Shown here: positions 57,476 to 64,000 of the stretch, in pieces | Position numbering within the stretch: the first letter of the stretch is position 1 | Layout: every line of letters starts with the position of its first letter | Assembly: GCF_019704555.1 (NCBI RefSeq) | Contig: NZ_AP024745.1 | Coordinates: forward strand, 1 to 64,000 | Source of the DNA: Actinoplanes sp. L3-i22 | Lineage (GTDB): Bacteria; Actinomycetota; Actinomycetes; Mycobacteriales; Micromonosporaceae | Direction: 5' to 3' | Length of the DNA: 64,000 bases | Program-made: the position numbers and the translations under genes | The notes under the pieces: model-generated | The model's input: only the letters and a program-made list of their open reading frames with translations | The model's database searches: none | What the model was told of the DNA's origin: nothing

Positions 57476-57739
57476 GTGCCCAAGTCTCAGGTTCGTAAGA
57501 AGAAGGTCTACACCCCGCCGTCCGACATCCGCCCTGCGGCTGCGGCGGCCGGCAAGAAGCCGAGTCCGACCTGGCTGCCGGCCACCGCGGTGATTCTGAT
57601 CGTGGTGGGTATCGGGTGGCTGGTCACCTACTACCTGTCCTCCCAGCAGTGGCCGGTGGAGAGCTGGCGATACTGGAACCTCGCGGTCGGCTTCGGCTGC
57701 ATGGTGGCGTCGCTGGGCATTTTGTCGCGCTGGCGGTAA
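57476..57739 (+). CDS. crgA: Cell division protein CrgA
   Basis: 87 aa from GTG 57476 (AGGAGAG). CrgA landmarks: MPKSQVRKKKVYTPPSD start, two transmembrane helices (about 35-55 and 66-84). CrgA recruits and regulates septal machinery, interacting with FtsZ, FtsI and PBPs in actinobacteria. It lies head-to-head with DUF881. A terminator hairpin follows. Confidence 0.93.
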   Translation: MPKSQVRKKKVYTPPSDIRPAAAAAGKKPSPTWLPATAVILIVVGIGWLVTYYLSSQQWPVESWRYWNLAVGFGCMVASLGILSRWR

Positions 57740-57773
57740 GCGCGCGGCCGCGTGTGAACTTCGTCTAAACCAG

Positions 57774-57804
57774 GCGCACCCCCGCTCGGCGTGGGGTGCG
57801 CTTT
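57774..57804 (+). terminator. Terminator after crgA
   Basis: GCGCACCCC and GGGGTGCGC form a perfect 9-bp stem with a short loop, followed by TTTCGG. Confidence 0.75.
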
Positions 57805-57904
57805 CGGCTGAGGGGCCGCAAGTCCTTGACCTGCGGCCCACACCGGCCTATTACTCATGGGTAACATAGGCTGGCGCCCAGCCGACCGAGGAGGCACTAC
57901 ACAG

Positions 57905-60052
57905 ATGGGCATCGCGCAGATCATCGCCACCGTTCTGGCGGGGGCGGTCACGGTGGTGGCCGTCGCGCTGGCGGTCCGGGCCGTCCTGACGATCACCAAG
58001 GTGATCCGGTCGGGCCAACCGGCACCGGAGCGGTTCACCGACCGGGGTACCCGTACTAAGACCCTGCTCAAGGAGTCAGTCGGGCACACCCGGATGCTCA
58101 AGTGGTCCGCGATCGGGGCGGCCCACTGGTTCGTGATGTTCTCCTTCATCATCCTGTCGTCGCTGGTCCTCGAGGCCTACTTCGAGGCGGTCACGCCCGA
58201 CGGCGAGCTGCCGATCATCGGCCACTGGGCGATCTTCGGATTCGTCACCGAGTGGTTCGGCATCCTCGGCACCGTCGGCATCGGCTACCTGATCTTCGTC
58301 CGGCAGCGGCAGAAGCCCGGCGCGGTCAAGCGCAGCCGGTTCCTCGGCTCCACGATGTGGCAGGCCTACTTCGTCGAGTCGATCATCGTGGGCGTGCTGG
58401 TCTGCGGGTTCGTCATCCGCGGGCTGAAGGTCGCCAACGGCACGTTCCCGTACCCGGTGTGGGCCGCCCCGCTCTCGCACGCCATCGGCGCCGGCCTGCC
58501 GGCCTGGGCGGACGGGCCGACCTGGGGCGCCCTGATCAAGCTGCTCATCTCGATGGGCTGGCTGATCACCATCTCGCTGAACCCGACGATGGGCGTGGCC
58601 TGGCACCGCTTCCTGGCGTTCTTCAACATCTACTTCAAGCGCAGCCCGGAGAAGCCGGCCGGTTCCGGCCTGGGCGCGCTCAAGCCGATGATGAGCAACG
58701 GCAAGCCGCTCGACTTCGAGGAGGCCGACCCGGAGAAGGACCTCTTCGGCGTCGCCCAGGTCGAGCAGTTCACCTGGAAGGGCCTGCTGGACTTCTCCAC
58801 CTGCACCGAGTGCGGCCGCTGCCAGTCGCAGTGCCCGGCCTGGAACACGGCCAAGCCGCTCTCCCCGAAGCTGATGATCCTGTCGCTGCGGGACCACGCG
58901 TACGCCAAGGCGCCGTACCTGCTCGGTGGCGGCGGCAAGGACCTCACCGGCGAGGAGAAGGCCACCGAGGCCCAGCTCGCGCACATGGACGTGCTGGCGC
59001 TCGCCGAGGGCAACCGCCCGCTGATCGGCACCGCCGAGGACATGGGCGTGATCGACCCGGACGTGCTCTGGTCCTGCACCACCTGCGGCGCCTGCGTCGA
59101 GCAGTGCCCGGTCGACATCGAGCACATCGACCACATCGTCGACATGCGCCGTTACCAGGTGCTGATCGAGTCGTCGTTCCCCAGTGAGGCCGGCGTGATG
59201 CTGCGCAACCTGGAGAACAAGGGCAACCCGTGGGGCGCCCCGCAGAACACCCGCGAGGACTGGACCAAGGGCCTGGACTTCGAGGTGCCCAAGGTCGGCG
59301 AGGTCGAGGACTTCGACTACCTGTTCTGGGTCGGCTGCGCCGGCGCGTTCGAGGACCGGGCCAAGAAGACCACCCGCGCGGTGGCGACGCTGCTGCACGA
59401 GGCCGGGGTCAACTACGCGATCCTGGGCGAGGGTGAGACCTGCACCGGCGACCCGGCGCGGCGGATCGGCAACGAGTTCATCTTCCAGATGCTGGCCCAG
59501 CAGAACGTCGAGACGCTGACCGAGGCGTTCGGCGAGAAGAAGTCCAAGAAGATCGTCGCGACCTGCCCGCACTGCTTCAACACCCTGGGCAACGAGTACG
59601 AGCAGCTCGGCCTCGAGGTCGAGGTGGTGCACCACACCCAGCTGCTCGCCCACCTGGTCAAGGAGGGCAAGCTCACCCCGGTCCAGCCGATCGAGGGCGA
59701 CGTGACCTACCACGACCCCTGCTACCTGGGCCGGCACAACCGGGTGTTCGACGCGCCGCGCGAGGTGCTCGGCGAGGCGGCCAACCTGGTCGAGATGCCG
59801 CGTAACCAGGAACGTTCCTTCTGCTGCGGCGCCGGTGGCGCCCGGATGTGGATGGAGGAGCGGATCGGCAAGCGGATCAACGTGGAGCGCACCGAGGAGG
59901 CCCTGGCCACCGGCGCGAAGACGATCGCGGTCGGCTGCCCGTTCTGCTACACGATGATCGGCGACGGCGTGACCGGCAAGGGCAAGCAGGACGAGGTCGA
60001 GGTGGTCGACGTGGCCACGGTCCTGCTCCGCTCGCTCAAGCAGGACGTCTGA
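57905..60052 (+). CDS. Membrane Fe-S oxidoreductase, EtfD/heterodisulfide-reductase-like
   Basis: 715 aa from ATG 57905 (GAGGAGG). The N-terminal ~260 residues contain about six membrane spans (nitrate reductase gamma-like). Two 4Fe-4S binding motifs follow: CTECGRCQSQCP near 300 and CTTCGACVEQCP near 391. Two CCG-type segments occur near 604 and 639 (DPCYLGRHN, FCCGAGG). This layout matches mycobacterial EtfD (Rv0338c type), which passes electrons from ETF, reduced by acyl-CoA dehydrogenases, into the menaquinone pool. The EtfD identity is inferred from architecture. Confidence 0.85.
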   Translation: MGIAQIIATVLAGAVTVVAVALAVRAVLTITKVIRSGQPAPERFTDRGTRTKTLLKESVGHTRMLKWSAIGAAHWFVMFSFIILSSLVLEAYFEAVTPDGELPIIGHWAIFGFVTEWFGILGTVGIGYLIFVRQRQKPGAVKRSRFLGSTMWQAYFVESIIVGVLVCGFVIRGLKVANGTFPYPVWAAPLSHAIGAGLPAWADGPTWGALIKLLISMGWLITISLNPTMGVAWHRFLAFFNIYFKRSPEKPAGSGLGALKPMMSNGKPLDFEEADPEKDLFGVAQVEQFTWKGLLDFSTCTECGRCQSQCPAWNTAKPLSPKLMILSLRDHAYAKAPYLLGGGGKDLTGEEKATEAQLAHMDVLALAEGNRPLIGTAEDMGVIDPDVLWSCTTCGACVEQCPVDIEHIDHIVDMRRYQVLIESSFPSEAGVMLRNLENKGNPWGAPQNTREDWTKGLDFEVPKVGEVEDFDYLFWVGCAGAFEDRAKKTTRAVATLLHEAGVNYAILGEGETCTGDPARRIGNEFIFQMLAQQNVETLTEAFGEKKSKKIVATCPHCFNTLGNEYEQLGLEVEVVHHTQLLAHLVKEGKLTPVQPIEGDVTYHDPCYLGRHNRVFDAPREVLGEAANLVEMPRNQERSFCCGAGGARMWMEERIGKRINVERTEEALATGAKTIAVGCPFCYTMIGDGVTGKGKQDEVEVVDVATVLLRSLKQDV

Positions 60053-60065
60053 CCTAGCGGTTCAT

Positions 60066-60079
60066 GATTCACGTGAAAC
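60066..60079. promoter_or_regulatory. parS: parS-like ParB site
   Basis: GATTCACGTGAAAC differs at one base from parS consensus GTTTCACGTGAAAC. It lies 14 bp after the EtfD-like stop in a convergent gap and abuts a terminator hairpin. Confidence 0.65.
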
Positions 60080-60105
60080 GGCCGGTCCCGGACGGGGCCG
60101 GCCGT
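60078..60105. terminator. Bidirectional terminator next to parS
   Basis: ACGGCCGG and CCGGCCGT form a perfect 8-bp stem around a TCCCGGACGGGG loop between two convergent genes. Confidence 0.7.
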
Positions 60106-60108
60106 TCC

Positions 60109-60771
60109 TCATGAGCTGATCACGGCCGCCGTGCTCGCGGCGACCGCGCCGGCCATGATCGCGGCCTGGATGTCCTGGATCGCCTTGCGGACCGCGGCGG
60201 CGGCCCAGTCGCCCTGCCCGATCTCCTTCAGCCGGGCCCGGACCACTCTCCGGTCCAGGTCCGCGAGAATCTTGCGGTCCAGCTCGGTTGCGGCCGCCAA
60301 GGCACAGAGCGCGGCCGTACGGGGTGGGACCGGTCCCGCCCCGAGCACCGCCGCCCGGAGCTTCTCCCGTGCCTCGGTCCGCGCCACCGGCTCGGTGCCG
60401 AAGGCGGCCGGGTACCGGGTCCGCGGAAAGACACCGAGCACCCGGCTCCGTTCGATCCGCAGCACGCCGGCCGCGGCCAGACCCTCGACCACCCGGCGCT
60501 GGGTGCCCTTGGCGAACCACTTCACCCAGTCCACCGGCTTGCGGGACCGGCGGTCGGTGGCGATCCGCGCCCAGGCGTCGTCGAGCAGCGGGTCACCCAG
60601 CGAGCCGGTGCCCCGGGTCACCACCCGGCGGTCCACCACGTCGATCCGCTCGGCGAGCGCCAGCTCCAGCAACACGGCTCCGCCCAGGCCGTGATCGACC
60701 CGGGTGCTGTCGATGATCCGGCGGCCGAGTTGATCGTGGGCGAGGAGCGTGAACTCTTCGAGGAGGTTCAT
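60109..60771 (-). CDS. GPP34 (GOLPH3-like) family protein
   Basis: 220 aa from ATG 60771 (a GTG one codon earlier is possible). Landmarks: the start LLEEFTLLAHDQLGR, a first helical core (GAVLLELALAERIDV), then GVLGVFPRTRYP near 112. The family is named for eukaryotic PI4P-binding Golgi proteins; bacterial copies are cytosolic and of unknown role, common and multicopy in actinobacteria. Confidence 0.9.
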   Translation of the reverse strand: MNLLEEFTLLAHDQLGRRIIDSTRVDHGLGGAVLLELALAERIDVVDRRVVTRGTGSLGDPLLDDAWARIATDRRSRKPVDWVKWFAKGTQRRVVEGLAAAGVLRIERSRVLGVFPRTRYPAAFGTEPVARTEAREKLRAAVLGAGPVPPRTAALCALAAATELDRKILADLDRRVVRARLKEIGQGDWAAAAVRKAIQDIQAAIMAGAVAASTAAVISS

Positions 60772-60857
60772 CACCCGACGGTAAAGGTGCTTGTCACCAC
60801 CACGGTTGGTATCGGATGGTCCCGGTCCGGCAGAATGAGGGCCGAGGTGAAGCGATC

Positions 60858-62195
60858 ATGGACGGCCTGCTCCTGACCGCGGTGCTCCCGCTGGCGGCGT
60901 TCGCGCTGCTGACGGTGGGCAACGCGTTTTTCGTGGCCGCCGAGTTCGGCCTGGTCACCGTCGACCGGGCGGAGATCGATCAGCGTGCCAAGGCGGGTGA
61001 CCGCCGGGCCAAGACGGTCCGAACCGCGCTGCACGAGCTGTCCTTTCAGCTCTCCGGCGCCCAGCTCGGCATCACACTTACCGCACTGCTCACCGGCTAT
61101 CTGGCCGAGCCGGCGCTGTCCCGGCTGATCAGCCCGGTGGTCGAGCCGGTGACCGGATCCGCCACCGAGACCGTCACGCACGTGCTCGCGCTGGTCGTCG
61201 CCACCCTGGTGTCGATGCTCTTCGGCGAGCTGGTGCCGAAGAACGCGGCGCTGGCCCGCCCGATGCCGCTGGCCCTGGCCACCGCGGCCCCGCTGCGCGG
61301 CTTCTCCCGGCTGCTCAAGCCGATGATCACCGCGCTGAACGGGACGGCCAACTGGCTGGTCCGCCGGCTCGGCATCGAGCCGCAGGAAGAGCTGGCCAGC
61401 GCCCGCTCGCCGGAGGAGCTGGGCCTGCTCGCCGCGATCAGCGCCCGGGCCGGCGCGCTGCCGGCCGAGACGGCGACGCTGATGCGCCGCACGATCCGGT
61501 TCGGGGAGAAACGCGCCGCCAAGGCGATGACCCCGCGGGTCGACGTGGTCGGGCTGAAGACCACGGCCAGCGTTGCCGACCTGATCACGATCGCCCGGCG
61601 GACCGGGCACACCCGCTTTCCGGTGTACGAGAACACGCTCGACGTCGTCACCGGCGTGGCCGGGGTCAACGACGCGCTCGGCGTCCCGCCCGAACGGCGG
61701 GCTGCGACCAAGGTCTCGGCCGTTGCACGGGAGCCGGTGTACGTACCGGAAAGTCTTGGTCTTGACAAGGTTTTGGCTGCTCTTCGGGCTGCCGACGCCG
61801 ACCTGGCGATCGTCGTCGACGAGTACGGCGGCACCGACGGCGTGGTGAGCGTCGAGGATCTGATCGAGGAGCTCGTCGGGGAGATCGCCGACGAGTACGA
61901 CACCGAGGTCGGCGAGACCGGCACCGCCGAGCTGACCGCCCCGGGCGGCGAGAAGACGTTCCTGGTCGACGGCCTCCTGCGGGAGGACGAGGTGCTGGAG
62001 CAGACCGGCTTCCAGCTGCCGGAGGGGCCCTACGAGACGCTCGCCGGCTTCCTGCTGGCCCGGCTCGGGCACATCCCGGTGGTCGGCGAGTCCCTGGAGG
62101 AGAACGCGTGGGAGTTCACCGTCATGGAGGTGGACCGGCACCGCATCGAGCAGGTCCGGGTCGTCGCCCCGCCCGAGGAGCCGGCCGATGACTAA
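60858..62195 (+). CDS. CNNM/CBS transporter-like protein with CorC domain
   Basis: 445 aa from ATG 60858 (GAGGTGA upstream). Four hydrophobic segments form a CNNM (DUF21) domain (about 1-190). A CBS pair (about 205-330) and a CorC_HlyC C-terminal domain (about 350-430; TFLVDGLLREDEV) follow. Family members mediate Mg/Co efflux or divalent-cation homeostasis. Its end overlaps the next gene by 8 bp. Confidence 0.9.
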   Translation: MDGLLLTAVLPLAAFALLTVGNAFFVAAEFGLVTVDRAEIDQRAKAGDRRAKTVRTALHELSFQLSGAQLGITLTALLTGYLAEPALSRLISPVVEPVTGSATETVTHVLALVVATLVSMLFGELVPKNAALARPMPLALATAAPLRGFSRLLKPMITALNGTANWLVRRLGIEPQEELASARSPEELGLLAAISARAGALPAETATLMRRTIRFGEKRAAKAMTPRVDVVGLKTTASVADLITIARRTGHTRFPVYENTLDVVTGVAGVNDALGVPPERRAATKVSAVAREPVYVPESLGLDKVLAALRAADADLAIVVDEYGGTDGVVSVEDLIEELVGEIADEYDTEVGETGTAELTAPGGEKTFLVDGLLREDEVLEQTGFQLPEGPYETLAGFLLARLGHIPVVGESLEENAWEFTVMEVDRHRIEQVRVVAPPEEPADD

Positions 62196-63219
62196 CGTGA
62201 TCATCACGGTGGTGCTGCTGCTCGGCAACGGCGTCTTCGTCGGCGGCGAGTTCGCGCTGATCGCCTCCCGGCGGACCGCGCTCGAACCGCTCGCCGAGAC
62301 CTCGCAGCCGGCCCGCTGGGCGCTGTCGGCGATGAACCAGATCCCGCTGATGATCGCCGGTGCCCAGCTCGGCATCACGATCTGCTCGCTGGCGCTCGGC
62401 GCGATCGCCGAGCCGGCCCTGGCCCACGTGCTGGAGGGGCCGTTCCACTCGATCGGCCTGCCCGAGCGCGCGGTGCACCCGGTCGCGTTCGTGCTGGCCC
62501 TGATGGTCGTGGTCTTCCTGCACACAGTCATCGGCGAGATGGTGCCGAAGAACATCACGCTGGCCGGGCCAGAGCGGTCCGCGCTCATCCTCGGGCCGTT
62601 CATGCTGGCTTTCTGTACGGCGACGAAGCCGCTCCTGGTCGCGATGCGCTGGGCGTCCCGGACCGTGCTGCGACTGTGGAAGATCGAGGCGACCGACGCG
62701 GTCAAGACGGTGTTCACGGCCGAGGAGCTGGCCGGGATGGTCACCCAGGCGCGGAGCGAGGGGCTGCTCGGCTCGGAGCAGTACGCGCGGATCCACGCCG
62801 CGCTCGGCCTGAACAACCGGACCGCGGCCGACACGCTGCTGCCGTGGTCGCGGGTGACGACGGTGGCGGCGGACGTGTCACCGGCCACGCTGGAGGCGGT
62901 GGCGACCCGGAGCGGGCGCTCGCGGTTCCCGGTGGTGCAGCGGGACACCCGGCGGGTGCTGGGGTTCGTGCACGTCAAGGATGTGCTCGGGATCCCCGGC
63001 TCGCAGCGGCGGCTGCCGATCCCGGCCGAGGTGATCCGGCCGCTGGCCGTGGTGTCGCCGGAGCGGAGCCTGGCCGAGCTGCTGCTGACCATGCGGCGGG
63101 ATCGGCTGCACATCGTGCTGGTCAGCGACGGGCGGCGGCCGCTCGGGGTGATCACGTTGGATGACGTGCTGCACGCGGTGATCGGAGAGCCGGCGCACGC
63201 GGCGGTGTCGGCGCGCTGA
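62188..63219 (+). CDS. CNNM/CBS transporter-like protein without CorC domain
   Basis: 343 aa, paired with and overlapping the previous gene. The CNNM domain (about 1-190) and CBS pair (about 205-325; FPVVQRDTRRVLGFV) are present, but the CorC_HlyC domain is missing. Twin CNNM genes are frequent in actinobacteria, and the two products probably form a heteromeric transporter. Confidence 0.9.
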   Translation: MTNVIITVVLLLGNGVFVGGEFALIASRRTALEPLAETSQPARWALSAMNQIPLMIAGAQLGITICSLALGAIAEPALAHVLEGPFHSIGLPERAVHPVAFVLALMVVVFLHTVIGEMVPKNITLAGPERSALILGPFMLAFCTATKPLLVAMRWASRTVLRLWKIEATDAVKTVFTAEELAGMVTQARSEGLLGSEQYARIHAALGLNNRTAADTLLPWSRVTTVAADVSPATLEAVATRSGRSRFPVVQRDTRRVLGFVHVKDVLGIPGSQRRLPIPAEVIRPLAVVSPERSLAELLLTMRRDRLHIVLVSDGRRPLGVITLDDVLHAVIGEPAHAAVSAR

Positions 63220-63409
63220 TCTGTGCGCTGTTCGCCGGGTGTTCTTCGGCTCCTCTTCGACCCGCTTCGGCGTGCTCTTCGGCGTCGATTCGTGAAAGGT
63301 TACGGTCGGGTCTTTCAGGTTCGGCATTTCGGGCTAACGCGTACGAGTGGTCTTTTCTGTGTCCGGAGTTTCGACACAGGGGCCAACTGACAATGCGGAC
63401 AATAGCCCC

Positions 63410-64000
63410 ATGTTTCGCTCCCGGCGGCGTGCCGTTCCGATCGGTGCCCTGTCCGCAACCCTCGTACTGGGCAGCCTCTTCTTCCTGACCCCCCGCGTGG
63501 TCAGCACACCCGCGGGCGCACACCCCGCGCTCGAGATCCTGCCGTCACCCACGGCCGGCGTGCTGCCCAACGCGGCCCGCTTCCCGGCGCCCGCAGACCT
63601 CAGCCGGGTCCAGACCGCCAGCGCGCCGGTCGCCCTGCGCTACGACTTCGACGACGGCGTGGGCAAGCCGATCGAGGACACCAGCGGGGAACACGAACTG
63701 CGGCCACTCGGCGAGAACGGGGGGACGCTCCGCCTCGTACCGGGCGGAACCGGTCTCGCCGTCGCCTACCCGGACCGGTGCAACCTGCCCAAGGAGCGGG
63801 AGTGCCCCCGGGCGATCCTCGAAGGGCAGCGGGACGACAGCCTCAACCCGGGCCGGCGGCCGCTGCGCTACGGCGCGTCGGTCCTGATGACCCACGGCGA
63901 CCTGGCGGACGGCGCCAACGTGGTGCAGAAGGGCTACTCGGTCGGCGGGGTCAGTCAGTTCAAGCTGCAGGTCGACCACAAGCAGGGGCATCCGAGCTGC
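63410..64000 (+). CDS. Secreted protein, N-terminal part (window edge)
   Basis: Partial: 197 codons open to the window end. A signal peptide (about 1-36, FRSRRRAVPIGALSATLVLG, then a hydrophobic core and AGA-H) starts the protein. After a linker, the mature region begins VALRYDFDDGVGKPIEDTSG, typical of a LamG/concanavalin-like lectin domain; paired Cys occur near 126/132. The probable role is carbohydrate binding or secreted enzyme, but the C-terminal part is unseen. Confidence 0.75.
   Translation, partial: MFRSRRRAVPIGALSATLVLGSLFFLTPRVVSTPAGAHPALEILPSPTAGVLPNAARFPAPADLSRVQTASAPVALRYDFDDGVGKPIEDTSGEHELRPLGENGGTLRLVPGGTGLAVAYPDRCNLPKERECPRAILEGQRDDSLNPGRRPLRYGASVLMTHGDLADGANVVQKGYSVGGVSQFKLQVDHKQGHPSC

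Overview
The window looks like the replication-origin side of a high-GC actinobacterial chromosome. The gene order dnaA-oriC-dnaN-gnd-recF-dciA(DUF721)-gyrB-gyrA-DUF3566-tRNA-Ile-DLW39-tRNA-Ala is the classical actinobacterial one. The dense TTGTCCACA-type DnaA boxes, GC-rich codon use, GTG/TTG starts and protein flavour (Pro/Ala-rich linkers, DUF397, class E sortase, chaplin-like protein) point to Micromonosporaceae, most probably Actinoplanes or a close relative. The genus is inferred from gene content and protein character, not from a database match.

Layout. 1-16 kb is the replication core: dnaA, a ~1.9-kb oriC, dnaN, gnd, recF, dciA, gyrB, gyrA, a DUF3566 membrane protein and two tRNAs. 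16-24 kb holds housekeeping genes (NUDIX hydrolase, YbaK-type deacylase, FrnE-like DsbA protein, SufE, CBS protein, prolyl-tRNA synthetase, SGNH hydrolase, sulfurtransferase). 23.6-28.8 kb holds a translationally coupled HSP90/large TPR protein pair followed by a TetR regulator. 29-43.7 kb is the most lineage-specific part: a secreted CxxC protein, a four-repeat chaplin-like surface protein, a decayed acyl-CoA dehydrogenase, an XRE/NB-ARC regulator, a MarR/YceI divergent pair, a GCS2 ligase, unknown membrane proteins, an orphan DUF397 protein and a WecG/TagA glycosyltransferase. 43.9-57.7 kb is tRNA-Leu followed by the conserved signalling/division cluster fhaA-fhaB-pstP-rodA-pbpA-pknA-pknB, faced by pabA/trpG, a small membrane protein, a class E sortase and DUF881, with crgA diverging. 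57.9-64 kb carries an EtfD-like membrane Fe-S oxidoreductase, a GPP34 protein, two CNNM/CBS transporters and the start of a secreted protein.

How the parts work together. DnaA boxes are concentrated in oriC, but more lie beside recF/dciA and between gyrB and gyrA. Two near-consensus ParB sites (parS) lie between convergent genes at 18.3 and 60.1 kb, so segregation probably reads this arm of the origin region. The kinase cluster couples envelope growth (RodA, PbpA, CrgA) to Ser/Thr phosphorylation and FHA readers. The sortase and the chaplin-like protein fit a spore- or sporangium-forming lifestyle.

The most interesting unexplained items are: (i) a 123-bp element present twice, inverted, 33 kb apart, each time between convergent genes; (ii) the HSP90-TPR operon, which resembles a bacterial chaperone/co-chaperone pair; (iii) the four-repeat chaplin-like protein in which only two repeats keep the cysteine pair; (iv) the parS-like sites; and (v) a 29-bp symmetric AT-rich operator-like site upstream of the orphan DUF397 gene. 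No transposase, prophage, CRISPR array or rRNA gene was seen.
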